A stretch of DNA of 58,908 nt from JACPXH01 sp964409225 (GTDB taxonomy: Bacteria > Patescibacteriota > Minisyncoccia > JACPXH01): positions 1-58,908 of the forward strand of contig CAYPCM010000003.1 in assembly GCA_964409225.1 (NCBI GenBank), in the 5' to 3' direction. The translations under genes were made by a program, and so were the position numbers. The notes under the pieces are model-generated. The model did no database searches. It had not been told where the DNA came from and saw nothing but the letters and a program-made list of their open reading frames with translations. This document shows positions 25,375 to 33,038 of the stretch, one piece after another (the first letter of the stretch is position 1; every line of letters begins with the position of its first letter).

Positions 25375-25595
25375 GCAAAATCGCGCCAGAGCTGTACAAT
25401 TGACTGAGATGTCCTCGCGAGCAAGCGCACGGACCACGGAAAGATTCTGCTGACCGTTACGACTCACGTGAATTTTAATTGCAAGATGTTCGTACGCAAG
25501 CACCTCCCAGAGCTCGCGCGCCTAACGCATCATTGTCGTTTGATCGTCCGTGAACACCTTAACGCTCACCGAGGCCCCCCGGCCATCGCGCCGCG
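25375..25595 (-). pseudogene. Decayed transaldolase fragment with in-frame TAG
   Basis: The 318-base gap between the kinase and radical SAM genes holds, on the minus strand, a frame reading SVSVKVFTDDQTTMMR, then TAG (25522-25524), then ARELWEVLAYEHLAIKIHV, then NLSVVRALAREDISVNCTAL. Transaldolases and fructose-6-phosphate aldolases read SVEVF.DD...MVRQARE, then a lysine strand VKIP, then GL.A.KAL..EGI..NVTL, in the same order and spacing. The TAG stands where glutamine (CAG) is usual. Both ends of the gene are missing and there is no start. I call it a nonsense-mutated remnant; the lysine of AIKIHV corresponds to the conserved KIP strand. Confidence 0.62.
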
Positions 25596-25610
25596 CCAAA
25601 CCACCCGGAC

Positions 25611-26978
25611 TCAAGCAAAACGTTTGGCCACCATCCGAACAACGTGATTCCAGAAGGCCGGGTTTACCGGATAGAATTTGCCGAACCGAATCTGAAACTT
25701 CGCATGCCGCTGCCAGAAGCGCGCGGCTGCGGGAGAAAGTTCTGTATCCACTAACCCGGCATAATCCTCCACGTTATCCCAATTGACCTCGGCCTGCGGC
25801 TTAAGTTGCTTCAACCGTTCGTGCATCTCGGTGCCCAGATACGGGATCGTAAGGTTAAAGTTCATCGCGTCAATGTGGTGCTTGGCCAGAAACGCCATGG
25901 TCTCACGAATCGTCTCCTTGGTTTCACCCGGGGCATTGATGAGCGCGTACATCCCAAGTTTGATGCCGAGCGTTCGCGTAAATTCAATCGCCGTTTCCAA
26001 GTCCTGAATACGAATGGCTTTTTTAATCGAATTAAGCACCTTCTGGCTGCCGGATTCAAACCCGATATTCACCCGCACGCAGCCGGCATCCGCCATCTTC
26101 TTGATGAGATCCTTGAAGAAAAAGTCATTCGCCCGCACGTTGCAGCCCCACTTTAGTTTGATCCCCTCCCGGATGATCGTGTCGCACAGTTCGTGGACGC
26201 GGGGCTTATTGATCACAAACTCCCAGTCCTGGAAATAAACCGACTGCACGCCAAAGTTTTTCTGCAGGTACCTAATCTCATCGATCACGCTTTTGGTCGA
26301 ACGCCAAATGAATTTGTCTTTCGACATGACCTTGAGACAAAACGTGCAGTGGTACGGGCAGCCGCGACTGGTCAACATAATTGAAAAGGGTTGCGGGAGA
26401 TCGCCGAACGAGTAGCGGTACCGCTCCATGGGCAGCATGTCATAGGCAGGCAGCGGCAGCACATCGAGGTTCTCGATGCGGGGTTCATCTTCGGTGTGCA
26501 CGAACCCCTCACCATCCCGGAAAGAAATCCCCTTGACCGTCTTGGGGTCGCCGCCAGCTGACAACGTATTCACGAGGTTTTTTACGATCATCTCTGGCTC
26601 GCCCCGCACGACGTATTTCACGGCGCACTTGCGCAGCATCCATTCGGGCGTTACCGACCCGTGTGAACCGGTCAAAACCGTGTTTTCAATTCCGGCGCGG
26701 TCGATAAGCTCGTAAACCGAATCAATGTGTGAATTCGGACATTCCCAGCGGTTGACCGGCGTTGAGGTGAGCACAAAGACATCGGGCCGAAACGCCTCAA
26801 TCTCCTCGAGCGTACGGTCCACGTCATACCCCAGAATATTCGCGTCAAGCAGGCGCACCTCGTGATCATGGCGCAGCAAGGCCGCGATATACGCCATATC
26901 CAAGGGCTGGCGGTCGCGCACCGTCATGATGTTGTTTTTGCCCGCGTAGATCGCGGGGTTTAGCACAAAAATCCGCAT
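25611..26978 (-). CDS. B12-binding-domain radical SAM protein
   Basis: A 455-residue protein. Residues 1 to about 150 form a cobalamin-binding-like Rossmann domain (opening MRIFVLNPAIYAG, VFVLTSTPVNRW). The radical SAM domain follows with the cluster motif C-x3-C-x2-C in TSRGCPYHCTFC, then GCNVRANDFF and VNIGFESGSQKVL. The DxHxxG cobalamin signature is not apparent, as in many members. Such proteins do C- or P-methylation, ring closure or sulfur chemistry. Its place between glycan clusters suggests sugar or lipid modification, but nothing shows the substrate. It has its own promoter. Confidence 0.85.
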   Translation of the reverse strand: MRIFVLNPAIYAGKNNIMTVRDRQPLDMAYIAALLRHDHEVRLLDANILGYDVDRTLEEIEAFRPDVFVLTSTPVNRWECPNSHIDSVYELIDRAGIENTVLTGSHGSVTPEWMLRKCAVKYVVRGEPEMIVKNLVNTLSAGGDPKTVKGISFRDGEGFVHTEDEPRIENLDVLPLPAYDMLPMERYRYSFGDLPQPFSIMLTSRGCPYHCTFCLKVMSKDKFIWRSTKSVIDEIRYLQKNFGVQSVYFQDWEFVINKPRVHELCDTIIREGIKLKWGCNVRANDFFFKDLIKKMADAGCVRVNIGFESGSQKVLNSIKKAIRIQDLETAIEFTRTLGIKLGMYALINAPGETKETIRETMAFLAKHHIDAMNFNLTIPYLGTEMHERLKQLKPQAEVNWDNVEDYAGLVDTELSPAAARFWQRHAKFQIRFGKFYPVNPAFWNHVVRMVAKRFA

Positions 26979-27002
26979 TACCGTGGTTCCACTGCCCCCT
27001 CT

Positions 27003-27032
27003 ATTGTAAGAGGACGGAGGGATAGGTGTAAA
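27003..27032 (-). promoter_or_regulatory. Promoter of the radical SAM gene
   Basis: On the minus strand, TTTACA (27027-27032) and TACAAT (27003-27008) are spaced by 18 bases, about 25 bases before the ATG at 26978. The rest of the 232-base gap 26979-27210 holds no gene, tRNA or repeat that I can see. Confidence 0.55.
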
Positions 27033-27210
27033 GGTAACGTATTTGCTTTTAGTGTCAGATGATGCTAGGGTAACTCTGACGTCGCGGATAGAAACCGCCG
27101 TAAAATTGAGAGAATATCGAAGGTGCCCGCAGGTTTATCGAAGTACGCTGCCTGGCTTCGTAACAACCGCTAACGCCTCGCTTCCACCATAGTATGGGAA
27201 AAACCGACCG

Positions 27211-28080
27211 ATGAAAATGCTCATTACCGGAGGCACCGGGCTACTTGGCTCATGCCTCAAAAAGATATTCCCCACGGACGAGGTGTCCTTTACCTACCAT
27301 TCCCATCCGGTAGCGGGAGGCCACTGGCTTGATGTTTCTGATCGATCTGCCACGCTCTCCCTCATCTCCACCATGCAACCCGATATCACGATCCATACCG
27401 TTGCCGTCCCGAGCATGGATGTATGCGAAACGAACAAGTCTCTCGCGGAGCGGGTGAATATCGAGGGTACGCGGAACGTGATCGATGCCTGCCTTCGCGT
27501 TGGGAGCAAAATCGTCTATATCTCTACCCCCTGCGTGTTTGATGGAACGAAGGCTGTATTCACGGAAGACTCCCCCACCAACCCAATAAACTACTACGGC
27601 ATCACCAAACTCGAGGGAGAGAAAATCGTTGCGCGCTCGGGTCTGCCGTTCCTCATCATGAGAACCGATCAGCCGTACGGCTGGATCGAACCGTGGCAGA
27701 AAAAAAACTCTGTGGTGAGAGCCCTGGAGGTTTTGGACAAAGACGAGGAATTCAGAGAGGTGGTTGATTGGTACAACAACCCCACCTATGGAGAAGATTT
27801 TGCCGCCGCCGCAAAACAACTCATCGAAAAGAAGCGGGAAGGCATCTTCCACGTCGTAGGTCCCGACTACCTGAATCGGTACGAGTGGGCCCTCCGGATG
27901 GCAGAGGTGTTTGGGAAAGACGCAACGCTGATCAAACCAATCAACAGTCAAATGTTGCGCCTCAACGCAAAGAGAATAAACGCGAAGCTCAACACCGATA
28001 AGCTCGCGCGAGAAGGAATCAAGATGGCCGGCGTCTGGGAAGGGCTCCGGCGAATGAAGGCCGTACGGGAACGATCGTAG
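27211..28080 (+). CDS. RmlD-like sugar nucleotide reductase (SDR superfamily)
   Basis: A 289-residue protein resembling dTDP-4-dehydrorhamnose reductase. It opens MKMLITGGTGLLGSCLKKI, carries YISTPCVFDG (threonine catalytic position) and NYYGITKLEGE (YxxxK), and has the QPYGW and NNPTYGEDFA segments of the RmlD substrate pocket. It should reduce a 4-keto group of a nucleotide-bound deoxysugar. It points convergently towards the RmlC-like gene, six bases away. A possible use is with the CDP-sugar genes just downstream; the nucleotide is unknown. Confidence 0.85.
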   Translation: MKMLITGGTGLLGSCLKKIFPTDEVSFTYHSHPVAGGHWLDVSDRSATLSLISTMQPDITIHTVAVPSMDVCETNKSLAERVNIEGTRNVIDACLRVGSKIVYISTPCVFDGTKAVFTEDSPTNPINYYGITKLEGEKIVARSGLPFLIMRTDQPYGWIEPWQKKNSVVRALEVLDKDEEFREVVDWYNNPTYGEDFAAAAKQLIEKKREGIFHVVGPDYLNRYEWALRMAEVFGKDATLIKPINSQMLRLNAKRINAKLNTDKLAREGIKMAGVWEGLRRMKAVRERS

Positions 28081-28086
28081 GCCGGC

Positions 28087-28536
28087 TTAGCGGTGTTTGA
28101 CTTCCCAATCGTAGGGAATCCGGGGATCAAAGGGGTCCATCCGCTCCATCTCTCCGTCTCGATGGGGTTCGGTCGCACAGTTAGCGAGGATTGCCGGCTG
28201 CGTGCCCATACCCTTGTGTCCGTTCACGACCCCGGGAGGAATTTTCACGAGGACATAGTTGTCGTCGCCGATGAATAGTTCCACAAGCTCACCGTGGGTT
28301 GTTGACGCCTCGCGGGCATCGTACAACACGAGCTTGATCATGCCGTGCACTACCGCATAGTTGAGTGTCGTCGTCCGATGGATGTGCCACCCCTTAATCA
28401 CTCCAGGATATATCTTGGAAAAATACACCTCCCCGAATTTCTCAAAATGGGGGGCATCGCTGCGAATCATATGCATAATAGTCCCTCGCTCATCGGGGAT
28501 TTTACGCAACGGTACTACTTCGACGCCGTCGATCAT
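28087..28536 (-). CDS. RmlC-like cupin, nucleotide-4-keto-sugar 3,5-epimerase family
   Basis: A 149-residue cupin with the dTDP-4-dehydrorhamnose 3,5-epimerase pattern: DERGTIMHMIRSD near the N-terminus, a histidine-containing KGWHIHRTT where RmlC has RGLHxQ, LVLYDAREASTTHGE where RmlC has DLR..SPT.G, and IPPGVVNGHKGM for the PxGxxHGF turn. It is shorter than classical RmlC (about 180 residues), and the second catalytic tyrosine cannot be assigned with confidence. It should epimerise or isomerise a 4-keto-6-deoxysugar. It lies seven bases from the epimerase gene and forms an operon with it and the cytidylyltransferase. Confidence 0.82.
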   Translation of the reverse strand: MIDGVEVVPLRKIPDERGTIMHMIRSDAPHFEKFGEVYFSKIYPGVIKGWHIHRTTTLNYAVVHGMIKLVLYDAREASTTHGELVELFIGDDNYVLVKIPPGVVNGHKGMGTQPAILANCATEPHRDGEMERMDPFDPRIPYDWEVKHR

Positions 28537-28543
28537 ATTCTGT

Positions 28544-29557
28544 TCAAACTAATCGCAGTTGGGAATCGACCCTCTGCTCCGCGATGGCCTTCTTGAGGAA
28601 CGCAATGTTATGGAAGACGTCTTTCTCGAAATCGCCGGGGGAATACGGAAGTGAAGTGAGGAACCCGACAATTTCCCGGATCGACTTTTCTATCGTCATC
28701 TCTGGCTGGAAAGTTCCGAGTGTTTGGATCTTTAAAAAACTAACTCGGTAGGAACGCGGATCTCGCTGGGGATCCTTGGAGAACTCAATGTGCGCTCCGA
28801 GGACCGATTCGATCTGTGTTGCAATATCGATAACCCTAACATTCCCTGCATCCCAACCCACATTAAATACCTTTCCATGCACCTTTTCAGTTGGCTCGTG
28901 TAAGAGCACGAAGAACGCTTGCGCGATATCCCGAATGTGCACGAAGGGCCTCCAGGCGGTCCCGTCCGAGAGGATTTTTACCGTTCCGAATGCAAGCGCG
29001 TGTGCCACCATGTTGTTGATCGCGAGGTCGAACCGCATCCGCGGAGAAGCCCCATGCGCGGTCCCATTCCGGAGAATAACCGGGCAGAAGCGTTCATCGA
29101 CCAGACCGAGCAAGGCCTGTTCGGCAAGCACCTTAGACTTTGCATACTCCGAAACCGGCTCGGGTGCCGATGCTTCGTCCATGAGCTCGTCGCCGCGCGA
29201 CCCGTACACCGAACAGGACGAGGAGAACAGAAACCTTCCCACCCCCGCCGCTTTCGCGAGCACGGCCAACCGCTGGGTGGCAAGGAAGTTGATCTCCTGT
29301 GTCCAAGAGGAGTTCAACTCACCGGTTGGATCGTTCGAGAGCGCGGCCAGGTGGATGAGGGCGTCATGCCCGCGCAGGTCTTCTTCGGTCACATCCCGGA
29401 TGTCTTTGTAGAGTTGCCGCGCGGGCGGTTGGCGGAGTGGCCCAACCGAAGGGTAAAACCCGGTATCAATTCCCGTTACCGTAATGCCGCGTTCCGCCAG
29501 GAACGGCGCGAGCACGCTCCCGATGTAGCCGAGGTTTCCGGTAACGACAACCCTCAT
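28544..29557 (-). CDS. NAD-dependent sugar-nucleotide epimerase (extended SDR)
   Basis: About 337 residues. VTGNLGYIGSVLAPFL is the nucleotide motif, FSSSCSVYG and YAKSK give the serine and YxxxK, and RPFVHIRDIAQAF is the usual substrate-binding segment. The SCSVYG version, rather than TDEVYG, points to an epimerase or reductase, not a 4,6-dehydratase. It shares an ATGA with the glucose-1-phosphate cytidylyltransferase gene just upstream, so it probably acts on a CDP-sugar. The start at 29557 is fixed by that overlap. Confidence 0.85.
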   Translation of the reverse strand: MRVVVTGNLGYIGSVLAPFLAERGITVTGIDTGFYPSVGPLRQPPARQLYKDIRDVTEEDLRGHDALIHLAALSNDPTGELNSSWTQEINFLATQRLAVLAKAAGVGRFLFSSSCSVYGSRGDELMDEASAPEPVSEYAKSKVLAEQALLGLVDERFCPVILRNGTAHGASPRMRFDLAINNMVAHALAFGTVKILSDGTAWRPFVHIRDIAQAFFVLLHEPTEKVHGKVFNVGWDAGNVRVIDIATQIESVLGAHIEFSKDPQRDPRSYRVSFLKIQTLGTFQPEMTIEKSIREIVGFLTSLPYSPGDFEKDVFHNIAFLKKAIAEQRVDSQLRLV

Positions 29558-30321
29558 ACTTTCCATATTTTCCAAGGGTGGTTGCCCGAACCCCACATGG
29601 CATTCAAATCCTCATAATCCCGTAACGTGTCCATGGAATGGAAAAACCCTTCATGGGGAAACATCATCAGCTGCCTGTCCTGAGCCAGTCGTACCAACGC
29701 ATCTTCAATGGTGTCCCCGGGCTTGAGATACTGAAATATTGCTGCCTCGAACACCATGAATCCGATATTGATGTAATTCGGGAGTCTCGGCTTCTGGGCG
29801 AATGCAGTAACCACCCCTCCCCCCCCCACCTCCAAAAGCCCGTATTTGTGGTGCCCGTGCCCTCCGGTGACGGTCGCGATCTTCCCCTGTTTCAAGTGGA
29901 ATTTCAGGAGCTCCGCAATGTTAACATCGGCAAGCCCATCCGCGTACGTCGCCATGAACCGCTGCTCGCCCTTGAGAAGATTTCGTACCCGAAGCAGCCG
30001 CTCACCGGTCTCGGCCTCCAAACCCGTATCAGCAAAACTGATCGTCCAATCGTCCACGTTATCGCTATGCGTCTTGATAGCGCCGGATTTGAGACTAAAG
30101 GTATAGTCATTCAACAAGTAGCGGTAGTTCGCGAAGTAGTGCTTGACGGTCTCCCCTTTATATCCCAGGGTAAGAATGAACTCCCGCAATCCAAACTTCC
30201 CGTACATTTTCATGATGTGCCAAAGAATTGGCTTTCCGCCAATGGGAACCATGGGCTTCGCGGTGAATTCTGTCATCTCCTTCAGCCGCGTTCCTTTCCC
30301 GCCGCAGAAGATGACTACCAT
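29554..30321 (-). CDS. rfbF: Glucose-1-phosphate cytidylyltransferase
   Basis: About 255 residues of a sugar-1-phosphate nucleotidyltransferase. The start MVVIFCGGKGTRLKEMTEF holds the GGxGTRL nucleotide loop; PKP-type lysine is in TAKPMVPIGGKPILWHI, and YADGLADVNI has the metal aspartate. TGGHGHHKYGLLEV and GFFHSMDTLRDYEDLN are close to RfbF/DdhA, which makes CDP-glucose from CTP and glucose 1-phosphate. An in-frame ATG at 30333 would add four residues. This gene marks the cluster as CDP-linked. It heads a three-gene operon with the epimerase and the cupin. Confidence 0.93.
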   Translation of the reverse strand: MVVIFCGGKGTRLKEMTEFTAKPMVPIGGKPILWHIMKMYGKFGLREFILTLGYKGETVKHYFANYRYLLNDYTFSLKSGAIKTHSDNVDDWTISFADTGLEAETGERLLRVRNLLKGEQRFMATYADGLADVNIAELLKFHLKQGKIATVTGGHGHHKYGLLEVGGGGVVTAFAQKPRLPNYINIGFMVFEAAIFQYLKPGDTIEDALVRLAQDRQLMMFPHEGFFHSMDTLRDYEDLNAMWGSGNHPWKIWKV

Positions 30322-30399
30322 GATGTCTCGCATACGCCTAACTCGACGGTAACCCAACGAACGACCGAAATCAATATGGCCAGTGCGTGCTCCGTGATT

Positions 30400-31098
30400 T
30401 CAGCTCAGAAACAACGAATCTTTCCAGAATGCAAGGAGTTGCCTGAACATGAGGCCGGCCGTTGCAAAAGTAACATGTGATTTCCCACCCACCCGCCGCT
30501 GGTAGGGGATGGCAACGTGAACGATTCGCATGCCTCGTCGCCTCGCTTTCGTCAAAATCTCAATGTTGATCGCGAAGTTTGTTGACTGAATATCGAGAGC
30601 GTCGAAATCTTCCCGCGCAAGAACAAGCGGATGGCCATTGACGTCAGGAATCCACACGGAGAAGAGCGCGCTCGCCAGGAGACTGTAGCCGTAGCCCGTA
30701 AATTTCCGGAGGATGTTCTCCCGAGATATCCGTTTTGCCTTACACACCGCGTGCGGGTTTTTCCTTGCAGTATCAAAGATCTGTATCAGATACTCAGGGA
30801 GTACTTGGCCGCCCGCGGTGGTGAATCCGACATACTCCCCCCGGGCTATGCGCATCCCTGCGAGCACCCCTCCCCCCAACCCCGCATTCTCTCTGAGCGA
30901 AACTGTCCTTACCCGCGGGTTGTGCGCACATGATGCAAGAATCATTCCAGTGCGATCCCGGGAACCGTTATCCACGAGAATAAGTTCAGCATCCACCTCC
31001 TCCCCATCGCAGTAATCGAGGATTCTTTGGATAACAAAGGCGGCTTGGCGTTCTTCGTTATAGAAAGGGATAACAATTGAGTAGAGCGGTCGCCCCAT
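30400..31098 (-). CDS. GT2 glycosyltransferase (soluble, DPM1-like)
   Basis: About 232 residues with a GT-A fold. It opens PLYSIVIPFYNEE, then LILVDNGSRDRTG; the usual DxD region is atypical and reads GEYVGFTTAGGQVLP, so the metal-binding aspartates are replaced by threonine and glycine. VNGHPLVLAREDFD and RVGGKSHVT are like the polyprenol-phosphate mannosyltransferase family. No C-terminal membrane segment is present. The start could also be ATG 31113. It lies between the cytidylyltransferase gene and the divergent dehydrase remnant. Confidence 0.82.
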   Translation of the reverse strand: MGRPLYSIVIPFYNEERQAAFVIQRILDYCDGEEVDAELILVDNGSRDRTGMILASCAHNPRVRTVSLRENAGLGGGVLAGMRIARGEYVGFTTAGGQVLPEYLIQIFDTARKNPHAVCKAKRISRENILRKFTGYGYSLLASALFSVWIPDVNGHPLVLAREDFDALDIQSTNFAINIEILTKARRRGMRIVHVAIPYQRRVGGKSHVTFATAGLMFRQLLAFWKDSLFLS

Positions 31099-31111
31099 AT
31101 CTCGATGCCCC

Positions 31112-31640
31112 ATAGACGCTGAGCAACTCAAACAGGAAATCTTCGACAAAGTTCGAACGTATAATACCCTTACCCAGAAAGGGTTGTCCACTGAACGCAT
31201 CCCCGCCTCGGGGAAGGTTTACGACGCGGAAGAACTCCTGAACCTGGTTGATACCTCACTCAAGTGATTCTGGACAGATGGCGAGGCGACGTCGCTCTTT
31301 GAAGCACGACTCGCCAAGTTCCTCGGGGTGCAGTACGCAGCCACCACGAACTCGGGTTCGTCCGCAAACCTTGTTGCCCTCTCCGCTTTCACTTCCCCGA
31401 TGCTCCCAGAAAAAAACGGCTACGCCCGGGAGATGAAGTAATAACAGTCGCCGCCGGGTTCCCAACCACCACCAAACAACCCTACTTTGTAAGCCATAAA
31501 TTCGCCTACCGGCTTACCTGGAACTTGGGAAACACCGACTTCATCATGCATAACGCCTTTTGGATCGGCGTGTATTCGGCCATGAAGGAACAACACATCG
31601 AAATACATCGGTTCGATATTCGACAGGTTCTTCAGAGAGA
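31112..31640 (+). pseudogene. Decayed RfbH/DdhC-type CDP-sugar 3-dehydrase
   Basis: On the plus strand a broken frame can be followed. ATA (in place of ATG, 31112) precedes DAEQLKQEIFDKV, then GKVYDAEELLNLVDTSLK, a TGA stop at 31265-31267, FWTDG, then EARLAKFLGVQYAATTNSGSSANLVALSAFTSP. A frameshift near 31430 is needed to reach DEVITVAAGFPTT. This is the order of RfbH (E1) N-termini. The frame then jumps directly to KQPYFVSHKFAYRLTW and NTDFIMHNAFWIGVYSAM, which is the RfbH C-terminus, so roughly the middle 270 residues, including the active site, are deleted. An intact relative follows at 31815. Confidence 0.75.
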
Positions 31641-31814
31641 AAAAGCGGTAAGCGGCAAACCCCCGAATATCGGGGTGGGAGCTGGACGACCAGCCACTTT
31701 TTCTATTCTCAGAGCCCTTCCCATCGGGAAAGCGTTTGTGGTATAGGTAGAAGCGCCCTACGGCCCGCAACCTTGCAAGGGCCTCGGTTTCTCGCTAGCT
31801 TTTACTCATTCCCT
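31641..31814. other. Non-coding stretch after the dehydrase remnant
   Basis: This interval separates the pseudogene from the intact dehydrase gene. I see a short CCCCGAATATCGGGG palindrome at about 31664 and no convincing terminator, promoter or tRNA. A minus-strand open frame crosses it (RLRAVGRFYLYHKRFPDG) but matches no family I know and has no start context. Confidence 0.4.
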
Positions 31815-33038
31815 ATGCGTAACAGATTTCGGCCGGGCGTTGACAGGGTACTCTACACCCAAGCCGTCTACGGCAAAGAAGAAATCAATGCCGTCGTGCA
31901 GTGCCTGAAAGACGGCTGGCTTGGCCCGGGCAAGTACACCGCCGAATTCGAAGGGCGCGTGGCAAAACTCTTTGGCAAAAAGTACGGCCTCTTTGTGAAT
32001 TCTGGCTCTTCGGCCAACTACATTGCCCTGGAAATCGCCAAACTCCCCAAAGGATCAGAGATCATCGCCCAGGCCTGTACGTTCCCCACGACCTTAAACC
32101 CCATCATCCAACATGGGTACGTACCTGTATTCGTGGATTCGCGAGTTGGCAACTACAATATTGACATCCGCAAGCTTGAACGCGCCATCGGCCCCAGAAC
32201 CAAGGCCATTTTCATCTCGCACACCATCGGCAACATCAATGACATGGCGCGGATTCGGAAAATCTGCGATCAGCATAAGCTGCTTTTCATCGAAGACGCG
32301 TGCGATACCATCGCGAGTAAGTTTCGGGGCGAGCCCACCGGCCGCTGGTCGGATATCGTAACGACCAGCTTCTACGCCGCGCACAACATGACAGCGGGTG
32401 GCGGAGGTGGGATGGTCATGACCGATGATAAAGAGCTTATCCGGGAAGCCAAGATCTGCCGCGACTGGGGCCGGGCGCTCCCTGAAAACGAAGACGAAAA
32501 CATTGAGGAACGTTTCAGCTTCAAGGTGGGCGGCCGCGACTTCGACGGAAAATTCACACACGTCAAGATCGCCCACAACTTCAAACCCGTTGAGATGCAG
32601 GCCGCCTTCGGCCTGGCGCAGCTCAAAAAGCTGCCGCGCTTTAACCGCATCCGGGCACACAACTTCAAAAAACTCTACAACTTCTTCAAACGCTACGAGC
32701 ACCACTTCATCCTGCCCCAAATACACCCTGAGGCCGAAAGCTACCTCATCGCTTTCCCGCTTACGATCCGCAAAGCATCTCCCATCAAACGCAAAGACCT
32801 GCTCACGTATCTCGAAAAAAATCATATCCAGACCAGACTCCTCTTTACCGGTAACATCCTTCACCAACCGGCCTACCATAAAATCCGGCATCGCTTGGGC
32901 AGCTCGCTGAACAATGCCGACTATATCATGGACCGTTCCTTCCTCGTCGGCACACACCACGGGTTGACCGATGCGCACGTACAGTACATGATGCACACGT
33001 TTGAACGTTACCTGAATGCCCTACCCCAATCAGCATGA
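31815..33038 (+). CDS. PLP/PMP-dependent sugar 3-dehydrase-like protein (ColD/RfbH type, DegT fold)
   Basis: About 407 residues of the DegT/DnrJ/EryC1 fold. At the PLP-lysine position there is histidine: SFYAAH190NMTAGGGG, matching H188 of ColD and H220 of E1 (RfbH/DdhC), which remove the C3 hydroxyl instead of transaminating. The cysteines that hold the [2Fe-2S] cluster in E1 are absent; the segment reads DWGRALPENEDENIEERF. It therefore resembles ColD, which needs no ferredoxin partner, and no E3-type reductase is seen. The open frame extends upstream to 31560, but the family starts at MRNRFRPG (31815). The next gene overlaps it by four bases. Confidence 0.88.
   Translation: MRNRFRPGVDRVLYTQAVYGKEEINAVVQCLKDGWLGPGKYTAEFEGRVAKLFGKKYGLFVNSGSSANYIALEIAKLPKGSEIIAQACTFPTTLNPIIQHGYVPVFVDSRVGNYNIDIRKLERAIGPRTKAIFISHTIGNINDMARIRKICDQHKLLFIEDACDTIASKFRGEPTGRWSDIVTTSFYAAHNMTAGGGGGMVMTDDKELIREAKICRDWGRALPENEDENIEERFSFKVGGRDFDGKFTHVKIAHNFKPVEMQAAFGLAQLKKLPRFNRIRAHNFKKLYNFFKRYEHHFILPQIHPEAESYLIAFPLTIRKASPIKRKDLLTYLEKNHIQTRLLFTGNILHQPAYHKIRHRLGSSLNNADYIMDRSFLVGTHHGLTDAHVQYMMHTFERYLNALPQSA

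Noticed and set aside
25522..25524. TAG read as a recoded amino acid in the transaldolase-like frame
   Set aside because: The gene lacks both ends and a start, and TAG acts as a normal stop elsewhere in the window (for example 1288, 17103 and 45669). Decay is simpler than recoding.
26979..27210. A tRNA or small RNA in the largest gene-free gap with no remnant
   Set aside because: I looked for a cloverleaf, a TTCGA-type loop and stable stems and found only the radical SAM promoter.
31420..31770. A minus-strand frame reading RLRAVGRFYLYHKRFPDG over the dehydrase remnant
   Set aside because: Most of it is antisense to the recognisable RfbH remnant. The rest matches nothing I know and has a stop shortly upstream; a fragment of another gene cannot be ruled out.
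31560..31814. An 85-residue N-terminal extension of the intact dehydrase
   Set aside because: The extra residues are a different reading frame of the upstream remnant and spacer and are unlike any dehydrase N-terminus; MRNRFRPG matches the family.
32094..32996. A 300-codon open frame on the minus strand opposite the dehydrase gene
   Set aside because: It mirrors the codon structure of the dehydrase, whose active-site and fold motifs are clear. No motif or start context supports the antisense frame.
31815..33038. Annotation as a DegT/DnrJ sugar aminotransferase
   Set aside because: The lysine needed for the internal aldimine is histidine (H190), as in the dehydrases ColD and E1.
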